From contig JARYMM010000003.1 of assembly GCA_029907105.1 (NCBI GenBank), positions 62,001 to 126,000 of the forward strand: a DNA stretch of 64,000 nucleotides. The letters run 5' to 3'. A program made the position numbers and the translations under genes. The notes beneath the pieces are model-generated. The model was not told the origin of the DNA and ran no database searches. It saw only the letters and a list, made by a program, of their open reading frames with translations. The stretch is from Anaerolineae bacterium (GTDB lineage Bacteria > Chloroflexota > Anaerolineae > UBA3071). This document shows positions 25,868 to 32,074 of the stretch, one piece after another. Within the stretch, counting starts at the first letter, position 1. Each line of letters begins with the position of its first letter.

Positions 25868-26163
25868 AGGATGATCACCGAATTCTCGCTGCCGAAAGCA
25901 TTGGGGACGTATTTGTCAGCATACCAATCGTTGAGCCATTCTTTGCCGTCAATCAGGTAACGGAATTGATACTCCCGTCCCGCCTCCAGTTTCAGGGTCA
26001 CAGACCAGCCATAGTCTTCGCTATTCTGGACCATGGGCGTGGCGCGGGTGTCCCAGTCATTGAAATCGCCGACCAGATTGACCCGTTCGGCCCAGGTGGC
26101 CCCTGGCAGGCGAAAGGTGACCAGGACGTATTGGGAGTCAGGGGAAGGTCTTCTCTCGATCAT
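25864..26163 (-). CDS. small isoamylase N-terminal / CBM48-like glycogen-binding domain protein
   Basis: 99 aa, a single early-set domain as found in AMPK beta subunits and glycogen branching enzymes. It shows VTFRLPGATWAERVNLVGDFNDWD, W-x-V-T-L-K-L and REYQFRYLIDGKEWLND, ending in an N-S-V-I-L strand. With no catalytic domain it probably binds alpha-glucan or acts as an adaptor. The divergent promoter TTGCGG-17-TATAAT lies just upstream. It is co-translated with the DUF1028 protein. Confidence 0.85.
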   Translation of the reverse strand: MIERRPSPDSQYVLVTFRLPGATWAERVNLVGDFNDWDTRATPMVQNSEDYGWSVTLKLEAGREYQFRYLIDGKEWLNDWYADKYVPNAFGSENSVIIL

Positions 26164-26195
26164 GCTTCTCTATCCTCGCACTCGATACGCATGCA

Positions 26196-26224
26196 ATTAT
26201 ACACCGATTTGACGAAAACCGCAA
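26196..26224 (-). promoter_or_regulatory. sigma70 promoter of the CBM48-DUF1028 pair
   Basis: Minus-strand TTGCGG (26224-26219), 17 nt, TATAAT (26201-26196). It physically overlaps the ffh promoter on the other strand. Confidence 0.65.
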
Positions 26225-26237
26225 CATCAGGTAGAAT
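26209..26237 (+). promoter_or_regulatory. sigma70 promoter of ffh
   Basis: TTGACG (26209-26214), 17 nt, TAGAAT (26232-26237). Confidence 0.7.
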
Positions 26238-26251
26238 GGTACAATGATCTC

Positions 26252-26280
26252 CGGCGGGGAAGGAGCACTCTTCCCCGCCG
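26252..26280 (+). promoter_or_regulatory. hairpin with exposed SD in the ffh leader
   Basis: Perfect 10-bp stem CGGCGGGGAA / TTCCCCGCCG. The AAGGAG-like SD sits at the top of the stem and in the loop (26260-26265). It is about 30 nt from the chosen GTG start, so it may serve a small overlapping frame or act as a translation control element. Confidence 0.45.
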
Positions 26281-26295
26281 CATGGTGTGTGCAGC

Positions 26296-27645
26296 GTGTT
26301 CGAGAATCTGACGGATAAACTACAAGCCGTTTTCGACAGGCTGGCCGGTCGAGGCAAGCTCAGCGAGCAGGACGTGGAAGCGGCCCTGCGTGAGGTGCGG
26401 CTGGCCTTGCTGGAAGCTGACGTCAACTACAAAGTCGTCAAGGAGTTCATTGCCCGCGTCAAGGAACGGGCGGTGGGCGCCGAGGTCATGCGCAGCCTCA
26501 CCCCTGCCCAGCAGGTGGTGAAGATCGTTCACGAAGAACTCATCCGCACCCTGGGCGAGCCGAGCCGCCTCAACCTGTCCGGTCCCACGCCGCATGTGAT
26601 CATGCTGGTAGGGTTGCAGGGCTCGGGCAAGACGACCACGGCGGCCAAGCTGGCCCTCACCCTGCGCAAGTCGGGCCATCGCCCTTTGCTGGTGGCCGCC
26701 GATACCTATCGCCCGGCGGCCATCACCCAGTTGGAAGTGCTGGGCCGGCAACTGGAGATCCCGGTGCACAGCGAGGGGGCCGCGGTTGCGCCGCCCAGGA
26801 TCTGCGCCAACGCCCTCCGGCGGGCCCGGGAGAGCGCCTACGACGTCGTGATCCTGGACACCGCCGGCCGTCTGCAAATTGACGAGCGCATGATGACCGA
26901 GCTGGAACAGGTCAAGCAGCAGACGAAGCCCGACGAGGTGCTGCTGGTGGCCGATGCCATGACCGGCCAGGACGCCGTGCGGGTGGCCAGCGGCTTCCAC
27001 GAACGGGTGGGCCTCACCGGATTGATCCTGACCAAGGTAGATGGCGACGCCCGCGGCGGTGCGGCCATCTCCATGCGCGAGGTGACCGGCGTGCCCATCA
27101 AGTACCTGGGCATGGGCGAGAAGACCGAGGCGCTGGAACCTTACCATCCCGATCGGCTGGCCTCGCGCATCCTGGGCATGGGGGATATGCTCAGCCTCAT
27201 CGAGCGGGCCGAGGCCACCATGGACCAGAAGAAGGCCGAGGCTGTCGGCCGCCGCATAATCAAAGGCGAGTTCGACCTGGAGGACTTCCTGGGCCAGTTG
27301 CAGGAGGTGCGCAAGATGGGCCCGCTGAGCCAACTGCTGGACATGATACCGGGCATGTCCCGTCTGGGCGAGCAGATCGCCCCCGAGGTCACGGACCAGC
27401 AGATGAAGCGCGTGGAAGCCATCATCAACTCCATGACTGTGGAGGAGCGCCGTCATCCGGAGATTCTCAATGCCAGCCGCAAGCGGCGTATCGCCCGCGG
27501 CTCCGGCACCAGCGTGCAAGAGGTCAATCAACTCCTGAGCCAATTCCGGCAGATGCAACGGCTGATGAAGCAACTGGGTGGCATGGGCAAGCGCGGCCGC
27601 CGCCTGCCGGGACTGCCGTCACTGTTTGGCGGAATTGGCGGATGA
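26296..27645 (+). CDS. ffh: signal recognition particle protein Ffh
   Basis: SRP GTPase that binds signal peptides and delivers ribosomes to the membrane receptor; 449 aa. The N-domain spans about 1-85. The NG GTPase domain has GLQGSGKTTTAAK (about 104-116), DTYRPAA, DTAGRL and TKVDGDARGG. A Met-rich M-domain follows (MIPGM, MKRVEAIINSMT, SRKRRIARGSG, RQMQRLMKQLGGMG). The start is uncertain: GTG 26296 (MFENLTDKLQ) matches family N-termini better than GTG 26287. It heads the ffh - insert - rpsP - khpA - rimM run. The 4.5S RNA gene was not found here. Confidence 0.95.
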   Translation: MFENLTDKLQAVFDRLAGRGKLSEQDVEAALREVRLALLEADVNYKVVKEFIARVKERAVGAEVMRSLTPAQQVVKIVHEELIRTLGEPSRLNLSGPTPHVIMLVGLQGSGKTTTAAKLALTLRKSGHRPLLVAADTYRPAAITQLEVLGRQLEIPVHSEGAAVAPPRICANALRRARESAYDVVILDTAGRLQIDERMMTELEQVKQQTKPDEVLLVADAMTGQDAVRVASGFHERVGLTGLILTKVDGDARGGAAISMREVTGVPIKYLGMGEKTEALEPYHPDRLASRILGMGDMLSLIERAEATMDQKKAEAVGRRIIKGEFDLEDFLGQLQEVRKMGPLSQLLDMIPGMSRLGEQIAPEVTDQQMKRVEAIINSMTVEERRHPEILNASRKRRIARGSGTSVQEVNQLLSQFRQMQRLMKQLGGMGKRGRRLPGLPSLFGGIGG

Positions 27646-27657
27646 GAGACATACATC

Positions 27658-28107
27658 ATGGCCCGGACAGCGACAGATGTAACCGCAGAAGAAATGGCTA
27701 CATATCGGGCTACGGCGCGGCTCCGTTGGGAGCGGAAAGAACGGGAATCGGCCTTACGACGGGAGCGGGCCTGGCGCGTAGCGCATCGCGCCGCGCGGCT
27801 GCTCAAAGAACAGTTCAGCGATAGCAGCCGCAGCAGGATACTATTTGCAGGTTCGAATGCGGCGACTCGAGCAACTGGAAAAAAGCTGCTGCACAATCTG
27901 ATAGACTCCCTGAGTCTAAAGAGTCGTCGGCTGTACGAACTTAGGAAGAAACAAGCAATGATGGGTCTCAATACTCCTCCGGAAGTTCTAATCGAGATTA
28001 AAGAACTGGAGGAGGAGATCCATGAACTGGAAGAGGAGTTCCAGATTGCTGGAGAAAGAATCGAGGCCTTAAAGGAAGTGACGGCAGATGCCAAAGCCGT
28101 CCCGTAA
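27658..28107 (+). CDS. small chimeric protein of unknown function inserted between ffh and rpsP
   Basis: 149 aa with no known full-length match in my recall. Residues about 25-65 (RRERAWRVAHRAARLLKEQF, RILFAGS) look like the N-terminal helix and start of a minimal nucleotidyltransferase, but the catalytic GSxxxGxxxxxSDxD part is missing. Residues about 85-140 (RRLYELRKKQAMMGLNTPPEVLIEI followed by an acidic coiled coil) resemble the TPP-x-x-x-x-E-I helical segment seen in some STAND/TIR/FGE-type proteins. The 3' half is clearly lower in GC than its neighbours. It is probably an acquired or rearranged gene; function unknown. Confidence 0.55.
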   Translation: MARTATDVTAEEMATYRATARLRWERKERESALRRERAWRVAHRAARLLKEQFSDSSRSRILFAGSNAATRATGKKLLHNLIDSLSLKSRRLYELRKKQAMMGLNTPPEVLIEIKELEEEIHELEEEFQIAGERIEALKEVTADAKAVP

Positions 28108-28205
28108 CCAGGGCCACAGTGCCTAGAAAATGACAGCGGGTCAATTCATCGAAAAAGTGGCAAGTCTCTGACCAAAAGCACGCCAAGGGAGGCAAAAGTC
28201 AAACC

Positions 28206-28535
28206 ATGGTTCGTATTCGATTGCGCCGTCAGGGCGCCAGGAAGCAACCTACCTATCGCGTCGTCGTGGCCGACAGCCGCTCGCCGCGCGACGGCCGTTT
28301 CATCGAGAACATCGGTTTCTACGACCCGCGCAGCGAACCGCCGACAATCCGCATCGAAGCCGAGCGGGCGTTGCATTGGCTGAGAGCCGGCGCCCAGCCC
28401 AGCGACGCCGTGCTGCGCATGCTGAAGGAAACCGGCATCTGGCAGCAGTTCAAGGGAACGGAAGCCCCGCCGGAAACGGAAACCGCAGCGGCCGCCCCGG
28501 AAGGTTCAGAAGCCGTTGAAACTGAAGAAGGGTAG
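28206..28535 (+). CDS. rpsP: 30S ribosomal protein S16
   Basis: 109 aa. The core (residues 1-80: [31 protein letters not shown]) is full length for S16. It is followed by a short Ala/Glu-rich tail ending [11 protein letters not shown] lies 13 nt after GGGAGG. It is next to khpA, as in many Gram-positives and Chloroflexota, though its usual link to ffh is interrupted by the insert gene. Confidence 0.95.
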   Translation: MVRIRLRRQGARKQPTYRVVVADSRSPRDGRFIENIGFYDPRSEPPTIRIEAERALHWLRAGAQPSDAVLRMLKETGIWQQFKGTEAPPETETAAAAPEGSEAVETEEG

Positions 28536-28596
28536 CACGGCCCCGGCAAAGCATGGCCGCATGCGCCATTCACTGGAGGATGGACAGGGGGAAGGC

Positions 28597-28824
28597 ATGA
28601 AGGATCTCGTCACATTCATGGCCCAAAACCTGGTGAATGACCCTTCGCAGGTGCAGGTGGAGCAGATCGAACGCCCCCACGTCACCGTGCTGCAACTGCG
28701 TGTGGCCCCGGAGGACATGGGCCGCGTGATCGGCAAGGGGGGACGGGTGGCCAACGCCATGCGCACACTGCTGCGCGTGGCCGCCGCGCGCGAGGGCAAG
28801 CGAGTGATCCTGGACATCGTGTAG
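28597..28824 (+). CDS. khpA: KH-domain RNA-binding protein (KhpA-type)
   Basis: 75 aa from ATG 28597 (SD GGGGAAGG). The track start at 28516 overlaps rpsP and adds a non-family extension. A single KH domain is present with the GxxG loop in RVIGKGGRVANAMRTLL. The N-terminal MKDLVTFMAQNLVNDPSQV matches KhpA (YlqC-like) proteins, which bind RNA and in some bacteria affect cell elongation. It lies between rpsP and rimM, as expected. Confidence 0.92.
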   Translation: MKDLVTFMAQNLVNDPSQVQVEQIERPHVTVLQLRVAPEDMGRVIGKGGRVANAMRTLLRVAAAREGKRVILDIV

Positions 28825-28855
28825 GAACACCCAGAAGCGGCAAAGACAGAGCGGG

Positions 28856-28886
28856 CGGGAGCGCGCGGTGGCGCGTGCTCCCGTTT
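28856..28886 (+). terminator. rho-independent terminator after khpA
   Basis: CGGGAGCGCGC / GCGCGTGCTCCCG, about 11 bp with a 2-nt bulge and GGTG loop, followed by TTTCTGTTG. Confidence 0.75.
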
Positions 28887-28904
28887 CTGTTGCCTGGCCA
28901 ACAT

Positions 28905-28984
28905 CGCAAAATTACCACCTGTGCGGTTGGTAGGTAGTAGTAGGACAACTGCTCGCAGTTGTCCTAACTATTGCGCAAAATTAC
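28905..28984. repeat. MITE/REP-like element, copy 2
   Basis: It contains CCACCTGTGCGGTTGGTAG and the palindrome TAGGACAACTGC-TC-GCAGTTGTCCTA (28941-28966), shared with copy 1 at 3055. It is flanked by 11-bp direct repeats CGCAAAATTAC (28905-28915 and 28974-28984), which look like a target duplication or an ancient element boundary. It sits just upstream of rimM. Confidence 0.6.
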
Positions 28985-29002
28985 ACGAGTGAGGCGGAAC
29001 GA

Positions 29003-29524
29003 ATGCCCTTATCACCACGCTATCTGGCCATCGGCCGCATCGTCGGCGCCTTCGGCATCCATGGCGAAGTCAAAGTGGAGGTGCACACCGACTATCCGCA
29101 GCGTTTCCAGCAGAAGACGCGCCTCTACGTGGGAGAGGAAGACGACGTGCAGCCCACGGCGCTGCTGGGAGCGCGTGCCCACAAAGGGCATCTCCTGCTG
29201 CGTCTGGAAGGATGCCCTGACCGGACCGCGGCCGAGCGGCTGCGCGGCCAATGGCTGTACATCCCCATCGAGGAAGCCATGCCGCTTGAGGCCGACGAGT
29301 TCTACGAGCACGAGGTGCTGGGCCTGCGCGTGGAAACGGTCAGCGAAGAATTCCTGGGATACATCCAGGAGGTGCTCTTCACCGGTGCTAACGAGGTGTT
29401 CGTCGTCAGGGGGAGCGGAGAAGAGTTACTGATCCCTGTGCTGGAAGATGTGGTGCTGGAGATTGACCGGGCTGGCCAGCGCGTGGTGGTGGCCCTGCCC
29501 CCGGGGCTGCGCCAGGGCTTGTGA
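29003..29524 (+). CDS. rimM: ribosome maturation factor RimM
   Basis: 173-aa 16S rRNA processing factor that helps form the 30S head. The N-terminal RimM domain (about 6-85: LAIGRIVGAFGIHGEVKVEVHTDYPQRF) and the PRC-barrel (about 98-170: ADEFYEHEVLGLRVET, LIPVLEDVVLEID) are both present, so it is full length. The usual downstream partner trmD is absent; dprA follows instead with its own promoter. RBS is weak (GAGGCGGA). Confidence 0.93.
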   Translation: MPLSPRYLAIGRIVGAFGIHGEVKVEVHTDYPQRFQQKTRLYVGEEDDVQPTALLGARAHKGHLLLRLEGCPDRTAAERLRGQWLYIPIEEAMPLEADEFYEHEVLGLRVETVSEEFLGYIQEVLFTGANEVFVVRGSGEELLIPVLEDVVLEIDRAGQRVVVALPPGLRQGL

Positions 29525-29548
29525 GCCCGGCGCGTATTTGCTCCAGGC

Positions 29549-29577
29549 TTGACAAAAGTGCGAAGTTCGGGTATCCT
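29549..29577 (+). promoter_or_regulatory. sigma70 promoter of dprA
   Basis: TTGACA (29549-29554), 17 nt, TATCCT (29572-29577). It overlaps the track start codon of dprA and so argues for the later GTG start. Confidence 0.7.
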
Positions 29578-29656
29578 TGTGTCACTTGGCAGGCAAGGCA
29601 TTCCCGGCAAACGGTCTCCCAAGCCGGGATCCGGCGTGCAGGGAGGGACGGCCAGG

Positions 29657-30769
29657 GTGACTACCGATCTGCGCTATTGGCTGGGCTTCAATCTGGTGAC
29701 GGGTATCGGCCCCATCCGCCTGCGGGCACTGCTGGACACCTTCGGTGACCTGGGCACAGCCTGGCACGCCTCGCCTGCGCAGTTGCGCGAGGCGGGGCTC
29801 GACCGCCGTTCGCTGGACAACCTGTTGCAGGCCAGAGCCACCCTGTCCCTGGATCGGGAACTGGAAAAGGTGCAACGGGCCGGCGTGCAACTGCTCACCT
29901 GGGACGATGAGGCCTACCCACGCCATCTGCGCAACATCTACGATCCGCCACCGCTGTTGTATGTGCGCGGCGAACTGCGGCCCGAAGACGAGTGGGCAGT
30001 GGCCCTCGTGGGCACGCGACGGGCTACCGTCTACGGCAAGGAAGCAACACGGCAACTGGCCGGCGGCCTGGCCCGCAGCGGCATTACCATCGTCAGCGGA
30101 CTGGCACGGGGCATTGACGCCCAGGCGCACCGCTCGGCGTTGGACGCTGGCGGGCGCACCATCGCCGTGCTGGGCAGCAGTGTGGACATCATCTACCCGC
30201 CTGAACATCGTCGCCTGGCGGAGGAAATCGCCCAGCACGGCGCGCTGATCTCGGAATACCCCCTGGGCACACAGCCGGAGGCCAGCAACTTCCCGCCCCG
30301 CAACCGCATCATCAGCGGCCTCTCCCTGGGCGTGGTCATCGTCGAGGCCGGGGTTGGGAGCGGCGCGCTGATCACTGCCGATTTCGCCGTCGAGCAGGGC
30401 CGCGACGTTTTCGCCGTGCCCGGCAGCATCTTCCAGCGCAGCAGCGAAGGATGCAACCAGCTCATTCGCGAGGGCGCCATCCCTGTCCTCTCCGTCAGCG
30501 ATATCCTGGAAGAACTGAACCTGACCATGGTCGAGCAGCAGGCAGAGGTACGGGCTGCCGTCCCGGCTACGGAGATGGAAGCCCGCCTGCTCAGCCACCT
30601 CTCGTCAGAGCCAACGCACGTGGACGAGCTGTGCCGCTCCGTCAACCTGCCTGTGGCCCAAATCTCCAGCACTCTGGCGCTGATGGAACTGAAAGGCCTG
30701 GTACGACAGACAGGAGGGATGAACTACGTGCTGGCCAGGGAAGGCGGCGTGGAATACAGCGTTGATTGA
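29657..30769 (+). CDS. dprA: DNA-processing protein DprA
   Basis: Loads RecA onto incoming single-stranded DNA during natural transformation. 370 aa from GTG 29657 (upstream GGGAGGGAC), which starts TTDLRYWLGFNLVTGIGPIRL. The N-terminal SAM-like helices lead to the Rossmann domain (VALVGTRRATVYGKEATRQLA, SGLARGIDAQAHRSAL, PRNRIISGLS, AVPGS). A C-terminal winged helix follows (about 310-360). No other competence gene is visible in this window. The next gene starts about 40 nt downstream. Confidence 0.94.
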   Translation: MTTDLRYWLGFNLVTGIGPIRLRALLDTFGDLGTAWHASPAQLREAGLDRRSLDNLLQARATLSLDRELEKVQRAGVQLLTWDDEAYPRHLRNIYDPPPLLYVRGELRPEDEWAVALVGTRRATVYGKEATRQLAGGLARSGITIVSGLARGIDAQAHRSALDAGGRTIAVLGSSVDIIYPPEHRRLAEEIAQHGALISEYPLGTQPEASNFPPRNRIISGLSLGVVIVEAGVGSGALITADFAVEQGRDVFAVPGSIFQRSSEGCNQLIREGAIPVLSVSDILEELNLTMVEQQAEVRAAVPATEMEARLLSHLSSEPTHVDELCRSVNLPVAQISSTLALMELKGLVRQTGGMNYVLAREGGVEYSVD

Positions 30770-30809
30770 TAAACGCCAGGAAGCTTGCTTCTTGCCGCAG
30801 GGGTTTCCA

Positions 30810-31907
30810 ATGTCCGAAGGCTCTGATATCATATACGCTGTCGTCCTGGCCGGCGGGCAGGGCACGCGGCTCTGGCCTCGCAGCCGTCAGGCCAGACCCA
30901 AACAATTTGCCGATATCGCCGGGCATGGCCGAACGATGCTGCAGGAGACCGTAGACCGCTTACAGCCGTTGATCCCGCAGGATCGGGTCATCGTCGTCAC
31001 CGGCGAGCGTTACGCACCATTGGTGCGCGAGCAGTTGCCGCAACTGCCGGCAGAAAACGTGCTGGTGGAACCCTCAGGGCGCAACACGGCCCCGGCCATC
31101 GGGCTGGCGCTCATCCATCTGGCCCGGCGAGACCCCGAAGCGGTGATGGCCATCCTGCCCGCCGACCATCTCATCGCCGATGCCGAGGGCTTCCGCCGCA
31201 CGCTGCAGACGGCCGCCGGGGTAGCCGCACAGGGCTATCTGGTCACCCTGGGCATTGAGCCGGATAGCCCGCATACCGGCTACGGCTACATCCAGCGGGC
31301 GGACCCGCTGCCCACTGCCGACGGTGCGGCAGCGTACGTCGTGCAGAGGTTCCTGGAGAAACCGGATCGCCACACGGCATTGCGTTTCCTCAGAGAGGGT
31401 GGCTACTACTGGAACGGCGGCATCTTCGTCTGCCAGTTGGCGACCATGCGGGCGGAGATCGAACGCCAGCTTCCCGCCCTGGACGCGGTATTACAGGAGA
31501 TCGCCGCCGCGCTGGGCACGGAGCAGGAGGCGGAGGTCCTGGCCCGCGCCTGGCCCCAGGCCCCGCGGGTGAGCATTGACTACGGCGTGATGGAGCACGC
31601 CCCGCGGGTGGCGGTAGTGCCTATGGATGTGGGTTGGAACGACGTGGGCGACTGGGGGGCCCTGCATCAGGTGCTGCCTGCCGACAGCAACGGCAACATC
31701 GTCGTCTCCGGCGATCACCTGGCCGTAGGCAGCCGCGACACGGTGGTCTACGGCGCTGGCGACCGCCTGATCGTCACCATCGGCGTGGAAAATCTGATCG
31801 TCGTGGACACCGGTGACGTGTTGCTGATCTGCCCCCACGACCGGGCGCAGGATGTCAAAGCCGTGGTGGAACAGCTCCAGCGCCAGCGGCGAGAAGAGTA
31901 CCTGTGA
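30810..31907 (+). CDS. manC: mannose-1-phosphate guanylyltransferase
   Basis: Makes GDP-mannose from mannose-1-phosphate and GTP. 365 aa from ATG 30810; the track start at 30762 overlaps dprA. The nucleotidyltransferase signature AVVLAGGQGTRLWPRSR, then PKQF, RNTAPAI and ADH, and the later FLEKPD and W-N-G-G-I-F are as in the family. It ends in a left-handed beta-helix-like region (VVSGDHLAVGSRDTVVYG) and lacks the fused isomerase domain of the long ManC type. It supplies sugar donors for the glycan genes in this window. A 4-nt GTGA overlap leads into a small ORF. Confidence 0.9.
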   Translation: MSEGSDIIYAVVLAGGQGTRLWPRSRQARPKQFADIAGHGRTMLQETVDRLQPLIPQDRVIVVTGERYAPLVREQLPQLPAENVLVEPSGRNTAPAIGLALIHLARRDPEAVMAILPADHLIADAEGFRRTLQTAAGVAAQGYLVTLGIEPDSPHTGYGYIQRADPLPTADGAAAYVVQRFLEKPDRHTALRFLREGGYYWNGGIFVCQLATMRAEIERQLPALDAVLQEIAAALGTEQEAEVLARAWPQAPRVSIDYGVMEHAPRVAVVPMDVGWNDVGDWGALHQVLPADSNGNIVVSGDHLAVGSRDTVVYGAGDRLIVTIGVENLIVVDTGDVLLICPHDRAQDVKAVVEQLQRQRREEYL

Positions 31908-32047
31908 CCACCCTGGCCGACTTCGATGCGGCAATTATCCAGCAGTATCACATTACCGAGCACAAGCTAGAGCAGGTGATACGCTCAGGTGATTTGAAAT
32001 TGAACGGGACGGGCAAACAACCAAAGTCAACGGAAGAGGAGGCTTAG
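31904..32047 (+). CDS. small ORF (47 aa) between manC and topA
   Basis: Too short for the ORF track. GTG at 31904 overlaps the manC stop (GTGA), and the frame runs to TAG at 32045-32047, directly abutting a GTG of the topA frame. The peptide starts MTTLADFDAAIIQQYHITEH, is helical and charged, and ends in KSTEEEA. I do not recognise it. The tight overlaps on both sides suggest it is translated; base composition is lower in GC than in manC. Confidence 0.4.
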   Translation: MTTLADFDAAIIQQYHITEHKLEQVIRSGDLKLNGTGKQPKSTEEEA

Positions 32048-32074
32048 GTGAAAGAGCTAAAGGAGCCTGAGTTC

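Noticed and set aside
26252-26280. hairpin with GGAAGGAG considered as an SRP (4.5S) RNA piece
   Set aside because: The conserved SRP RNA tetraloop and asymmetric loop are not present; it is just a leader hairpin.
27846-27858. GGTTCGAATGC, resembling a tRNA T-loop
   Set aside because: No acceptor stem, anticodon arm or CCA context around it; it lies inside a coding frame.
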